DNA of 64,000 bases from Lachancea thermotolerans CBS 6340 (taxonomy: Eukaryota > Ascomycota > Saccharomycetes > Saccharomycetales > Saccharomycetaceae): assembly GCF_000142805.1 (NCBI RefSeq), contig NC_013081.1, positions 868,001-932,000 of the forward strand. The letters run 5' to 3'. The position numbers were made by a program, and so were the translations under genes. Positions 26,838 to 37,165 of the stretch are shown here, piece by piece. The notes beneath the pieces are model-generated. The model ran no database searches, had not been told where the DNA came from, and saw nothing but the letters and a program-made list of their open reading frames with translations. Positions within the stretch are counted from its first letter, which is position 1. The number at the start of each line of letters is the position of its first letter.

Positions 26838-29800
26838 ATGGGAAGCCCGCCAGAAGCGCTTAAAGCCGCTGCGAAAAATGGAGGGATCATAACCAGCAGC
26901 AACAACATGAACTCAAAAGTCAACAAAAAGTTTGAACAGCTGCCGCAAAACTTGCAGTATCGGGGACAGACGCCTAGCGGCAAACCGCGGCTGTTCGTAT
27001 GCGAGGTGTGTACGCGGGCGTTCGCACGGCACGAACACCTCATCCGACACGAGCGCCAGCACACCAAAGAGAAACCGTACCACTGCGGGGTGTGCGAGCG
27101 AAAGTACGGGCGCCGCGACCTATTGTTGCGGCACGTGATCAAGATGCACGGCGGCAATTGCGGGGACACGGTGATGCCGCTGGGCAGAAAGCGTAAGAAC
27201 GCGGCCCTGACAAGCACTTCAGCGGGTCTCGGCCCGGCGAATGCTGACGCGGGAAGTGATCAGGCGAGGAAGAAGCAGCATGCATTTCAGAGGAGGGCCT
27301 CGTTCTCGGCTCAGTCTGCGGAGAAATACGCTGGCACACAGTCGCCTCACAAGGATGGGGCAGATATGGGGAGGGTTGCGTTCTCAACGCCTCAGCTAAT
27401 GCCAGTTGACCTCACTACGGCAGAGGAGGCCCCCAAGAAACGGGCGCCGGGCATTTTAGAAGGTACGACATTCAATCTCTTGGACCGCGAGAGCTGGATT
27501 AGCGAAATGAACGCGCTGCCGATGCTCGAAGAGTCTAGTGACTCAGGGGACTCTCCCATAGCCGTGAGTGGTATTGTGAGCAGAAGCAGCGACTGGAGTA
27601 GAAAAAGTAGCCATGGAAGTCCCAGCGCAGTGACCCCAGCCATGGCTCCCCGGCGCAGGACTAGCAGCGGCGAGAGTAGAAGTAGTGGAGACCTTGCTAC
27701 TGGAGCCAGAACACCCGTAAATGAGCTGGGAACAAAACGTAAGGCACCAGCGTGGAAATTTGAAGGAAGCAGCCTAATCGTGAAATCACTATTTGATTCA
27801 GGACCTTCAAAAAGTTGGAACCCCCTCGATGCAGACACCCGTGTTTTTTCGCTTTTCGGTGAAAACTGTATATCCTCTCTTAAACAACCCGCAGGCGATA
27901 ATACGCATGACCTCATCTCAAGGTTCAATGATTTTAGATTTGTTCCAAAGTCTAATTTAGATACCTATGCCCTCCAATCTTCAGCTAAGTGGGATAAAAG
28001 CGAAGCTGTTCCAAATCTCTCTTCACTTGATCCAGAAAGCATCTTGAAGGCTTCGCAACTCCATGAAACATCAATAAAACAAGAACCTTTAGAAAATTTT
28101 GATCTCTCGAACAACTTGGACTCCCGCTCCGGCAAATTTTTTGGCGACGAATCGAGCTTTAACGGCTTAGAACACCCACCTTTGTCTAATGTTACCAGAG
28201 GGCCTCCCCCAATTTCAGCAGGTAGCTCAGTTGGCGCGTGTCACTTTTTTACGGAGGAAATCAGGGAAATGTGCATAAAGACTTTAAACTTCTATTTTGA
28301 AAATTGTTCGGGACTAACAGCGCCTGAATACAAGAAGAAAAGCGGCCTAGGTTTTCCGAGCTGTCAGGAGCTTAACACTTTTGCTGGCTACTTTCAGGAC
28401 TCTTTTCTTGTGCACTACCCTTTCATTCATCCCCACCTTTTGTCATTGGGGCTTCAAGACTTCAAAAAATATATCCATGAAGGTTCCTTAGAGCATGAAC
28501 AGGACGATGAAGCACTCGTTTGTTCAAACATTGTTTGTTTGCCTTTGTTTATCGCGACAATTGGCTCTCTATATAAACATGGTGCTCGAGCTCAGACCTT
28601 GGACCTCTACGAAAAAAGTCGTAGAGCCTTGCATGTTTACTTGAATACTAGAAAAAAGCAAGATGAGCAAAGCTTAGACAAACCTAAGTCCAGGGGTTGC
28701 TTGTGGCTTATTCAGTCATTATGCCTGAGTGTGGTATTCGCTTTGTTTGCAGATTCTTTGGAGCGAATGAACTCTGAAATGGTGGTCAAGCAGGTCTCAG
28801 CTCTTTGCTCGTTATTGAAGTCGAGCTTGCTTCCCACTGCCTCTACACCCATTTTAGAATTTGATTCGCCGTCGAAATACATTTTTTATGAATCAGCAAT
28901 AAGAACAGTTTTAATGGGATACAAGGTTTGCCAATTTTTGAAGGTGTTTTGCAATATCGACGCTCCATTATTCCTGACCGAATCCCAGCTTAATGAGACT
29001 GTGGTTCCAGACAGTGAGCAGGTTTGGCAATGTGCACTGTTTCAAGATGCGCCGAAAAAGTTTCAGAAACAGTACACTACAAATTTTGAAAAGTTCTACA
29101 GGAGCTTTGCTTTTAGCAGTGTTGGAATGCACTTAATACCTGAGTTTCTGTGCAGTGCAATGCTTTTTTATGAGTTCAATAACTTGCTAAAGAACAGATC
29201 GTCGGTGCTATTTCAAATATTTTTGACAAAAATTGACACTAAGAAGTTGGAGATGAATTTGCCTCAGCTTGACCCTGAAAATCGCACTTCGTCAATTTTA
29301 ATGGATAGCGCAATAGACATGAGGAACTCTTTAACCTGCATGATATTCTTTTGCAGAGTGGATCCGTTGTTTTCTCAAAAAGCTTGGAATAACGCCATTT
29401 TAGAGCTTTATGATAGCTTTCTGACATCAAAAAAAACTAACGTTTTAACAAATGGATCATATGGAGCTATCACTGACTTCCTTGTTGCGCTCAACTTTTC
29501 TATCAAGAACATTTCCAACTTATTCAAAAGTGCTGACGATGTCATCGAATTCAATCGTTCAAAGCTTTCGGTTCTTAACCTGGAAGGGTATTATTACAAC
29601 TTTCTGGTAATAATCAAATTTATTCTGGATTTTGAGGCAACCCCTAATTTCAAACTACTTTGCATTTACAATGAGCTGAAAAAGTTGGCCAACCAGCTTT
29701 TGATTCCAAAGCTGGCATCTGTATACCCCTTGGAATTTCGGAGATTCAGATTGAATAGCACTTGGCCGGCTGAAAAGAATACGTCTGCGGCAATTAATAT

Positions 29801-30197
29801 GGATCACCTTGAGAAACTCATTAACAATGTGCTTGTCTACTCTTTCAATGATGCTAACTTTCTCAAAATGCCAGAAAAGCCCCAAAAAGAATTTTCTTTT
29901 AGTAGCGTGAGAGCTCCTAATGCACTTTCGCAGAACGGACAGGGTGCACATGACGTTTCAAGTTCCCTGCCAACCAACTCGATTCCAAGGCAATCGAATA
30001 TCGGGCAAGAGAGAAAGTCAGAGGGCTTCGCAGACCGCTATCACCTCTCTGAGAAATATGTTATTGTTGCTAGGTGCTTTTTTTTTTATGTTTTCGAGAA
30101 ATACGCACATGCGCATTTTTTGGAAAAGCTGTCGCTTGACTTTCTAGCACTTGAAAGACAACTTGACCAAGGCTCTACCACAGACGAAGGATTATGA
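26838..30197 (+). CDS. ADR1: Adr1, C2H2 activator of non-fermentative and peroxisomal genes
   Basis: A 1119-residue factor (S. cerevisiae 1323). Two C2H2 fingers lie at residues 53-105 (FVCEVCTRAFARHEHLIRHERQH and a second ending RDLLLRHVIKMH) and match Adr1 closely, including the basic accessory region before them. The regulatory site QRRASFSAQS places Ser155 at the equivalent of Ser230 of S. cerevisiae Adr1, the inhibitory phosphorylation site. The C-terminal half carries the conserved region found in Adr1 and its relatives, with LQGYYY-like (LEGYYYNFLVIIKFILDF) and FADRYHLSEKYV segments. Adr1 activates ADH2, glycerol, fatty-acid oxidation and peroxisomal genes when glucose is gone. It is convergent with RAD9, as in S. 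cerevisiae. Confidence 0.96.
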   Translation: MGSPPEALKAAAKNGGIITSSNNMNSKVNKKFEQLPQNLQYRGQTPSGKPRLFVCEVCTRAFARHEHLIRHERQHTKEKPYHCGVCERKYGRRDLLLRHVIKMHGGNCGDTVMPLGRKRKNAALTSTSAGLGPANADAGSDQARKKQHAFQRRASFSAQSAEKYAGTQSPHKDGADMGRVAFSTPQLMPVDLTTAEEAPKKRAPGILEGTTFNLLDRESWISEMNALPMLEESSDSGDSPIAVSGIVSRSSDWSRKSSHGSPSAVTPAMAPRRRTSSGESRSSGDLATGARTPVNELGTKRKAPAWKFEGSSLIVKSLFDSGPSKSWNPLDADTRVFSLFGENCISSLKQPAGDNTHDLISRFNDFRFVPKSNLDTYALQSSAKWDKSEAVPNLSSLDPESILKASQLHETSIKQEPLENFDLSNNLDSRSGKFFGDESSFNGLEHPPLSNVTRGPPPISAGSSVGACHFFTEEIREMCIKTLNFYFENCSGLTAPEYKKKSGLGFPSCQELNTFAGYFQDSFLVHYPFIHPHLLSLGLQDFKKYIHEGSLEHEQDDEALVCSNIVCLPLFIATIGSLYKHGARAQTLDLYEKSRRALHVYLNTRKKQDEQSLDKPKSRGCLWLIQSLCLSVVFALFADSLERMNSEMVVKQVSALCSLLKSSLLPTASTPILEFDSPSKYIFYESAIRTVLMGYKVCQFLKVFCNIDAPLFLTESQLNETVVPDSEQVWQCALFQDAPKKFQKQYTTNFEKFYRSFAFSSVGMHLIPEFLCSAMLFYEFNNLLKNRSSVLFQIFLTKIDTKKLEMNLPQLDPENRTSSILMDSAIDMRNSLTCMIFFCRVDPLFSQKAWNNAILELYDSFLTSKKTNVLTNGSYGAITDFLVALNFSIKNISNLFKSADDVIEFNRSKLSVLNLEGYYYNFLVIIKFILDFEATPNFKLLCIYNELKKLANQLLIPKLASVYPLEFRRFRLNSTWPAEKNTSAAINMDHLEKLINNVLVYSFNDANFLKMPEKPQKEFSFSSVRAPNALSQNGQGAHDVSSSLPTNSIPRQSNIGQERKSEGFADRYHLSEKYVIVARCFFFYVFEKYAHAHFLEKLSLDFLALERQLDQGSTTDEGL

Positions 30198-30344
30198 GAA
30201 TACATGCTCTTTTCGTCATACCCTGCAATATTCACTACCAAGTCAAGAAACTGTAACATATTTCAGGAAATTAATTTTTACTTCAATGTAGTTCCTGTTA
30301 GTATCCCTTTATCCAACACCTGCACATGTCCACCGTTGGCCCCT

Positions 30345-33300
30345 TTATGCCCAGTGGCCTGTGTTCTCATTGATTACGGTCTGTATTAGCCATTCTTTCT
30401 CTTCAATATGAATATTTTCTTTTGAATCAAACAAACTTTTCAAATTTTGAGTCAAATGTTGGCTTGTGCCATCTTTCCCGTCCATCAAGTTGATGTATGC
30501 CAGAATATTGAGCCCTTTTGAAAGTTTCCTATGAGCATCCTCCAAGTGGTTTGAAACTTTCGAAACCAAACTACTGATGTCATCGGGACCCTCTGTTGTA
30601 CTGAAAACATTTTCTCTGAAGTCGAAATTTAAAGCTTTGACAGACCGTACTCCTAACGCATGGAAAATAAAATGAATAAATTCATCGAGTTCAGAGCTTC
30701 CGCAGATAATTACGTCATACTCTTGCATCTTAGGAAGCCTTGAGTTTAGCTGGTCCTCAATCGAGGCTCCGCTAATGAGTTTTGAGTAAAAATGGAAAAT
30801 GTTGTTAGATTTTATTGCCCCCGACTTCAGACTGGAATCTAATAAAAGCCGGCTACTCTCTCCTGAGGGGAGAAGGAACTGAAAGATGCTTTGAATATCA
30901 AGAGTCTTTCGGTAGACACAATATTCTAGAAATTTATAGTGTAATGTGGGCAAACCCAGTGCCAGAGTCTCCAGATATTTCAAACTTCTTGAATGTTTTG
31001 AGGTGATTAGGCAAACGAACCTCAATGATGACAGATCAAAAATGTCAGATTTGATTTTGCCAGATGCCTCAAATTCTAATATACTTGAAAAACACGTTTT
31101 GGAGATGGCGCCGCCTTCTCCCTTTATCATTGATGATAACTTTCTTCTCCTACGGTCACTAATACCCGTCAGGATAAAGAGGCATTTCTCGAAGATTTTT
31201 TCTGTGCTCTGGTTTGCTGCGGTCTTTTGCAAGTCATCAGCACTATTCGGTTCTCGCTCTAAGTGAGGATGCGAGAAGTTATTCCTTTCAAGATGCTCTC
31301 GCTCTTGAGGTAGCCCAGTCATTTCGCAACTTGGTGTTACAGGTGTAACTAATGTAGTGTTCTTTCTCCCTCTTATTGGGTGCCGCAAATCCTCAAAAGC
31401 ATGGGCGCGATCTTGGTGCTCACTTGATAATATGATTTTGGGTCTTTTCGCCCACAGATCAACAGTTAATGTGACAGATGAAATTGGTTTAATCAACGTT
31501 CGTTTCCCGAGCTCTCCGTTCTTATTTCTCTTTTTGAGATGCACCGTATCATAGCCTCGTATGCATCTTATTGCGCAAGGGTCAGAAGACTGGCGAGACA
31601 AAGCTACGACAGTATATTGTTTTGAGTCCCAAATCACTATTTCCCCTACCATTAAATCCAAATAGTGGATGTCTTCCTCTTTAAAATTCGAGACGCCAGA
31701 TTCAAATAAAACTTCAACAAATTTTGTTGAAGGGTTGTATCCACGGACTTTCCCGGGGTAGTATATGTAATTAAAATCATAGTGGCACCAAACTGCGTCA
31801 TCGAATAGCAAGTCTTTCTTGGTAAGAAATGCGCCATCGAGCATTATTTTGTTACATGGCAGTGGCGAATGCTCCTGTGATTCGCTTTTTGTATCGCTTC
31901 CCCATCTTTCAAAATTGCTTAGTTTTTTTTCTTCCATAGTTTTCTGTTCTTTGACACGCTCTTTCTTGGAAAACTCCTGGTTGTCAGCTTCAGTATCATT
32001 GCACGTTGTCAACTTTCTTAATTTATTTGGAGGGGAGCCTTCAATGCTCGGAAAATCCTGGTCAGCTGTCTCTACCAACTTGACTGGGTGTAACTTATTA
32101 TTCCTCCTCCAGCGCAGGTGTCTTCTGTTCTTGACAATTTCCTGGGATTCTTCTAATGAAATCTGTGAGATGTTTTTGGGCTCTATGCTAAGTTCTTGAG
32201 TGGAAGAGAGTTGAAAGCGGTATTTTTGGCTAGGTATGCTTGAGTCTTTGTGGCCAGTATTGCGAGCCTCAGTGGCAAATCCATCTTCAACTTCTGGTAG
32301 TTCCTGAGTGTTTTCACCATCACTGTATACAACCTTTTCATCAAAAGCATCTTCATCAGAAGCGGTGTTGGTCTCGTTATTATGTTCATAGACGTTCGAG
32401 AATCGTAGCTTAATCCGTTTTTCACTGTCCACTTCTTCTACCCTGCTGTCAGACAAGGTGCTTATTGAGCTTTCACTGTGAATCTCAGGGCTTCCTTCTC
32501 CGCGTCCTATAGAAGAGCATTTTCCTTGCTCATTTAATTTGCTCATGTTTTGGGGGAGACCTAGCCGTATTTTGGATCCTGGCGAAAGCCTTTCCTTGGA
32601 ACTAGGCGTGACATTTTGTGAAGATAATACTAACTGTGTCTGAGTATCCTTCTCGGGGCTCAACCAATGAGCCGGTGTAAACTTCTGCGTTCCAAACCTG
32701 GCGACCAGTGGGGATTCAATGTTGTCCCTTGACTGTTCACCATTGGTAAGGGAAGGTATTGGAAATGTTACGTCGACTTGAGTTTCAGATCCCTCGAACC
32801 TTGTGTCCGGGAAAGATCTATCGCCCTCTATATGTATGGGTTGGGTGCTGATATCCATCGTTGGAAACAGTTGAGAGGTTGGTCCCTCCGAAAGGCCGCC
32901 TGGTGAAGGAAGAGGTTCTTCTCCATTTGCATGCACTGGTTTGGTATCTACCGTCTTTTTTTCACCCTTCAATGCACTTGCAACTGTCGCAGGTATTTCA
33001 ATATCGCCTTTTATTTGACCTACGCGGGGAACAAATCCATTTTTAACCTCTGAAGAAGTGCTATTAATTTGAGGAGTTTCTAGCTGTAATAACATGTTCT
33101 TGTGAGCCAGTGGAGTACCACTTAGGAAACGGGCTGAAGTATTTGCAGCAGACAATGGTGATATTGCATCAGTCTTATAATGTACAGAAGGGCTTGAGCC
33201 AATATTGTGTGCTTTGTTCAATGTGTTTCCCTCCGATGTGGTGAAATCAAATTCGCTCCTATTGAACCTTTTTTGTTGGTCATCTTTCAGACGTTGAATA

Positions 33301-33746
33301 ATAGCACCTGAGGGTGTTTCTCTGGCGGCAGGGTCAGACTTCAGTCGCTGCGACTGTGGGGTATCATCCGGCGAGCTTGCAATCTTGATTCCAGAGCCCA
33401 GTTTGTTTGCACTACTCTTTTTGAAAAAAGCCTTGACCCTTTCGAGATTTGGGGTGACAATTTCCTCACCCAACCTTGGCTCCTCCACGTTGTTTTTGTT
33501 GCGGCCAGAGTTCTGAGACGTCCCGCTCGTATGCTCCGAGTTGTTAGCTGCTACGATCGCGCCTTCTGTCGCATCTTGTCTTTTTCCATCCCTCTTCTCA
33601 GTAGCACCATCTCGCTTCCTCAAGCTCAGGTTATTTTCTTTGAAGGCTGTATCTGATGTTTCATTTAAATCCCTTGTAGCTCGTTGGATAGTCGGTGTCT
33701 CATTGATGACTCGATACCGTTCCTTTTCGAGTTCATCACTGTCCAT
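30345..33746 (-). CDS. RAD9: Rad9 DNA-damage checkpoint adaptor
   Basis: An 1133-residue 53BP1-like adaptor (S. cerevisiae 1309). The long N-terminal part is disordered and carries several S/TQ sites for Mec1/Tel1 (for example ETQV, DTQTQ, NTQEL, STQEL). A tandem Tudor domain lies at about residues 650-770 (WCHYDFNYIYYPGKVRGYN), binding methylated H3K79. Paired BRCT domains cover about 850 to the end (CLFILTGISDRRRRKLSSM), binding phosphorylated H2A. Rad9 relays Mec1 signals to Rad53 and limits end resection. The H2A gene in this window keeps the SQE phospho-site that this adaptor reads. ADR1-RAD9 adjacency is as in S. cerevisiae (YDR216W-YDR217C). Confidence 0.93.
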   Translation of the reverse strand: MDSDELEKERYRVINETPTIQRATRDLNETSDTAFKENNLSLRKRDGATEKRDGKRQDATEGAIVAANNSEHTSGTSQNSGRNKNNVEEPRLGEEIVTPNLERVKAFFKKSSANKLGSGIKIASSPDDTPQSQRLKSDPAARETPSGAIIQRLKDDQQKRFNRSEFDFTTSEGNTLNKAHNIGSSPSVHYKTDAISPLSAANTSARFLSGTPLAHKNMLLQLETPQINSTSSEVKNGFVPRVGQIKGDIEIPATVASALKGEKKTVDTKPVHANGEEPLPSPGGLSEGPTSQLFPTMDISTQPIHIEGDRSFPDTRFEGSETQVDVTFPIPSLTNGEQSRDNIESPLVARFGTQKFTPAHWLSPEKDTQTQLVLSSQNVTPSSKERLSPGSKIRLGLPQNMSKLNEQGKCSSIGRGEGSPEIHSESSISTLSDSRVEEVDSEKRIKLRFSNVYEHNNETNTASDEDAFDEKVVYSDGENTQELPEVEDGFATEARNTGHKDSSIPSQKYRFQLSSTQELSIEPKNISQISLEESQEIVKNRRHLRWRRNNKLHPVKLVETADQDFPSIEGSPPNKLRKLTTCNDTEADNQEFSKKERVKEQKTMEEKKLSNFERWGSDTKSESQEHSPLPCNKIMLDGAFLTKKDLLFDDAVWCHYDFNYIYYPGKVRGYNPSTKFVEVLFESGVSNFKEEDIHYLDLMVGEIVIWDSKQYTVVALSRQSSDPCAIRCIRGYDTVHLKKRNKNGELGKRTLIKPISSVTLTVDLWAKRPKIILSSEHQDRAHAFEDLRHPIRGRKNTTLVTPVTPSCEMTGLPQEREHLERNNFSHPHLEREPNSADDLQKTAANQSTEKIFEKCLFILTGISDRRRRKLSSMIKGEGGAISKTCFSSILEFEASGKIKSDIFDLSSLRFVCLITSKHSRSLKYLETLALGLPTLHYKFLEYCVYRKTLDIQSIFQFLLPSGESSRLLLDSSLKSGAIKSNNIFHFYSKLISGASIEDQLNSRLPKMQEYDVIICGSSELDEFIHFIFHALGVRSVKALNFDFRENVFSTTEGPDDISSLVSKVSNHLEDAHRKLSKGLNILAYINLMDGKDGTSQHLTQNLKSLFDSKENIHIEEKEWLIQTVINENTGHWA

Positions 33747-33857
33747 TACTTCCCTATTGTGGTTGTTGATTTATCTATTTTTTGTAATTAATTATTATGT
33801 TTGATGACAGACTATTTTGTCATCTAGAATCAATTTGTGGTGACATTCCCTAGTGTC

Positions 33858-33968
33858 ATGAAAACAACAGTCCCCAAAGAACCATCAGCTTGTGAAAACA
33901 ATGAATATGATTTCAGGTTTGTTATAGTAGGAAGAGACGATGTTTTGATTATAAGCAGCAAGATCTAA
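33858..33968 (+). other. ADY4: Candidate 5' end of ADY4 in a different frame
   Basis: An ATG at 33858 opens 36 codons (MKTTVPKEPSACENNEYDF, then RFVIVGRDDVLIISSKI) ending at TAA 33966-33968. The main ADY4 frame is open from 33911 and protein-like from about 33970 but has no ATG until 34112. The two parts could be joined by a 59-base intron (GTTTGT at 33917, CTAAC at 33965-33969, AG at 33974-33975, which keeps the frame), but the donor is not canonical and the branch-to-acceptor distance is only about 7 bases. A sequence error or a real frame disruption is the alternative. Confidence 0.35.
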
Positions 33969-34111
33969 CAAAAAGCCGAAAACAAGTAAATATCGAAACG
34001 CCAACATATGGTAATTTAATTCAATTTTACGGAAATGAAGTTGAGTTTTTCAAAAGCTCGATCAACTCCAGAAGCTTCGCGGACCTTACCCATTCATTTT
34101 TCGGTTTGGTA

Positions 34112-35407
34112 ATGCTTGGCTGCCCTCTAGAATGTTTCCATCCACTGCTTGACAGATGCTCACGCTCCAGGCACATACTGGAAAATAAGCTGGAACGAGA
34201 GTTGATCACGCACCCAGAGCTAGACTTAGAAGTGGAGCCTCGCTTTTTAGTGAAGAGCATTTTGAGAAATAAGCCATATAACAGAGAGTTTTTAGAGCTC
34301 AAATTAAAACAGGTCGTTTGGACTAAGACAATGATTGCGTTTTTTGATTACTTCGATGGCGAGTTCGGGGACGCCTTTTTTGAACTTCGGTGGATTCTAC
34401 AGTTCCTACATGAGGTGCGCAAATTCCCGGGAGTGCTTTATTCCAATCTTGTACTATCGCTTGACTACGAGCGATCTTTGTCTTTGCTATGCAGCCGATC
34501 TCTAATAAAGTCACTACAACCTCCAAACTCAATACGAGCGAAAAATGGAGTCCAGCTCAAGGTTAATCGCCTAAACATATTTGAGGGGCTACTCACAAAT
34601 ATATTGGATTGTACGGAACCTAGTGTCTTGACTTGTGTCGACGTAGTTGATTACTACATGATGGATCAACTGTTTACAGTATTGGGCGAGGTTGAAAGAT
34701 CGATAGCATTCTTGAAAGGCACAGTCTGTGATGCTAGAGAACACTCTAAATACCAAGGTTTTGTAATTAGAGCACAAAGGACACACATTGACAGTATGAT
34801 ACGCAAATACATTCTAGCATCAACTTTCAAGCTTCCAGGGGACCCTACTTTCATAAAATGCTTTGATGGGGTGTTAGATGGGATATTGCTATACGGAGGA
34901 ATCCATATCTGTGTGATTTTGTTTTTCTATAAGGTGAAAGAGTTTTTTCAAGCTAAGCACTATGCATTGAAACAGAACAAACCGCCTTTAGAAGCACCTC
35001 GTCCACCTTGCGTCGCTATAATCGATGGTATAATATTGGGTTTGGGGCAAGAAATAGAAAGCAGGGTTACTGGAGAAATCCAATGCCCGCAAGTTTTAGT
35101 CAAGGCCGATAACCACGAAATATTAATGGTTGACACGGTTTTCGAAGAATCTGAGAACGATCATAATCATGACATAACCATCTTGCTGAGCGCCGCGAAA
35201 CTTAAAGCAAAAAAAAAGCTGCGCGGTGGACCACAGGTACATCAGAAGTATGTCGTTTCTCAATGGCAAATTGGATTATCCTGGGTTTCCTTTTGGGAAG
35301 TCTGTTATACTGATAACAAAGGGGTTGTACCTCATGAACTTCAAGTACGCATGAAAAAAGTTCGTGAGTTAGCTTCTAGCTCTATGGCTGAAACCTGTCA
35401 ACAGTAG
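34112..35407 (+). CDS. ADY4: Ady4-like spore spindle-pole-body component (5' end uncertain)
   Basis: From the first in-frame ATG the product has 431 residues (S. cerevisiae Ady4 is 493). Ady4 is part of the meiotic outer plaque of the spindle pole body, with Mpc54 and Mpc70, which nucleates the prospore membrane. Matching segments include FFELRWILQFL, ILASTFKLPGDP and VILFFYKVKEFFQ at the same relative positions as in Ady4. The frame continues upstream with protein-like sequence (GNLIQFYGNEVEFF, SRSFADLTHSFFG) but no ATG, so the real protein starts earlier by an intron or some other route. It is convergent with BUR2, as YLR227C is with YLR226W. It is divergent from RAD9. Confidence 0.75.
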   Translation: MLGCPLECFHPLLDRCSRSRHILENKLERELITHPELDLEVEPRFLVKSILRNKPYNREFLELKLKQVVWTKTMIAFFDYFDGEFGDAFFELRWILQFLHEVRKFPGVLYSNLVLSLDYERSLSLLCSRSLIKSLQPPNSIRAKNGVQLKVNRLNIFEGLLTNILDCTEPSVLTCVDVVDYYMMDQLFTVLGEVERSIAFLKGTVCDAREHSKYQGFVIRAQRTHIDSMIRKYILASTFKLPGDPTFIKCFDGVLDGILLYGGIHICVILFFYKVKEFFQAKHYALKQNKPPLEAPRPPCVAIIDGIILGLGQEIESRVTGEIQCPQVLVKADNHEILMVDTVFEESENDHNHDITILLSAAKLKAKKKLRGGPQVHQKYVVSQWQIGLSWVSFWEVCYTDNKGVVPHELQVRMKKVRELASSSMAETCQQ

Positions 35408-35763
35408 AAAAAGAATGCAAATTGAGACGGTATTCAGATGCGTCCGATCGCAAAAGTCATTCCCTCAACTGCAGCTCAGTTCGCACCAAACCCATCTCTT
35501 AAGAGAGTGTTAAAAGAAACTATTAATTAGTTAAAATTCATGAACCGTTACTGCTGGTCAGCCATAGAGAAGCTTCTTCGGTTCTGGAAATGAACTCCTT
35601 AGCCCTTGTGATTGGTTTGCCTCTTTGGTGGGTGAACCTGAAGATTGTTTAGCTGGTTTGCGCAATACCAGGGAATTCCAGTGTATTAACCAAAGCACGC
35701 ATAAGCATAGCCTTATTAACACTTCTAGATAACATCTTCGTGGGCATTTCATTTCAATGCAAT

Positions 35764-36918
35764 CTATTTATTTTTCTGTTTTTTGTTGGGGTTCTCGGCA
35801 GAACTAAGATTATCAATCGTCCTTTTTTCAGTAGTCTCACTTTGGGCTATGGTTCTCTCGGTTAACTCGTTCACTCGCGCCTCGATGTGTTTGAGCAGCT
35901 CTTCCCTTACAACACCATCCTTTATATCTTCATAAACATACGTGCTGTAATCACTCACAAGCGTTTCATCACTTGGGGGATCTTCATCAAGCAAGGACTC
36001 CATTTCCTCCAGCGAAACTTGAAGCTTGCCTCCCTTGTTGCTTTTCAAGTCGAAAAAGTTCTCTTCCAAGACTCGATAATCTGTGAGAAGTTCCACAAAC
36101 AGCTGTGTTGTAACCCTGAAGGGGAAGCGGTCGGTGAAGAAATTCTTTGGAAACTTGAAAGAGGAGTCCACATGTTTCTTATATTGTAAGCCACAGAATA
36201 CAAGAGATAGTGCTGTGAAAGTGAAGCCATCGCAAAGTAAAGAGACTGGCTGGGTTCCCGCTTGTATGATAAAATTACGGGCATCCTGAATTATTTTAGG
36301 AAAGACTTTAGTAAATCCTTCGCTCATTTGAAAATCTCTGTTGTAACGGAAAAAGCCACTGAAAATCTCTTCTATTAACTCTTTGGGATTATGCAGATTG
36401 AGATCAAATCCCATTTGGCACAAGATCCGTTTCTCGTATCCTACCAGCTTGTCTCTCAGCTCCCATCTGAGTTTTTCGATGTTTTGTCTCCCGCGCGAAG
36501 TTGGTATATCCCTCAGTAAAAACTCACAGGTACCTTTCACATAAACGTCAATAGGCCTATTGTTCTCTACTGTTTTGCATGCAGTCACTAGCAGCGCCTG
36601 TGAAAGGTGGATACAGTCCGTTAATGCAGGCGGTAGCCCGAAGACGAACCAGTACCGGAAAAATAGAATGCAAGCGGCGGTATAAGTATGGTCAAATAAC
36701 TTTAACTGCTTTTTCATGACATAAAAGTACATCAAACATTTCTCCATTCTTCGTTTGAGCTCTCCGGCTACATGGGGATCTGTTCCCAAGCGGTCCACAA
36801 TTTCTTTGCAGGTGCAAACCCACTTGTTGTCGGGGGTTTTGATCATGTCGGGCCACAAAATTCTCGAGTTGAACCCATCTGCAGTAGTTGCAGGCGATTT
36901 TGCACCAACCTGTGCCAT
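35764..36918 (-). CDS. BUR2: Cyclin of the Bur1 kinase (Bur2)
   Basis: A 384-residue cyclin-box protein close in length to Bur2 (395). The first cyclin fold spans about residues 60-160 ([20 protein letters not shown], then [14 protein letters not shown]) and the second about 165-290. The tail is rich in charged residues and ends with a basic stretch (NPNKKQKNK), a likely nuclear signal. Bur1-Bur2 is the P-TEFb-like kinase that phosphorylates Spt5 and the RNA polymerase II tail and promotes H2B ubiquitylation. I rejected Ctk2 and Ssn8 because their remembered sequences do not match. Its place next to ADY4 (YLR226W-YLR227C, convergent) is the main support for Bur2. Confidence 0.82.
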   Translation of the reverse strand: MAQVGAKSPATTADGFNSRILWPDMIKTPDNKWVCTCKEIVDRLGTDPHVAGELKRRMEKCLMYFYVMKKQLKLFDHTYTAACILFFRYWFVFGLPPALTDCIHLSQALLVTACKTVENNRPIDVYVKGTCEFLLRDIPTSRGRQNIEKLRWELRDKLVGYEKRILCQMGFDLNLHNPKELIEEIFSGFFRYNRDFQMSEGFTKVFPKIIQDARNFIIQAGTQPVSLLCDGFTFTALSLVFCGLQYKKHVDSSFKFPKNFFTDRFPFRVTTQLFVELLTDYRVLEENFFDLKSNKGGKLQVSLEEMESLLDEDPPSDETLVSDYSTYVYEDIKDGVVREELLKHIEARVNELTERTIAQSETTEKRTIDNLSSAENPNKKQKNK

Positions 36919-37165
36919 TACTGTTATCTGCGGCTCCTGTATGGCAGGCCAAAGCTTTTCAAGTCTACAGGCCGCCTACGGCTGGGCAGCTTTGGATATT
37001 CTGTGCATCAAATTTACTAAAGTTCAATTCGTTTTTAGTGATTTGAGACGCTCTCATGCTTTTGTAGCACCAACTCGTCAATAAGCCCTCGTAGTCGAGG
37101 GATGTTGTCACTATTACTTCAAATCCTGATAATTAAGCTGTCCATTATGTAGTTCGTTAATGTCG

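Noticed and set aside
35764-36918. CTK2 or SSN8 as identity of the cyclin gene
   Set aside because: Remembered sequences of both cyclins do not match, and gene order points to BUR2.
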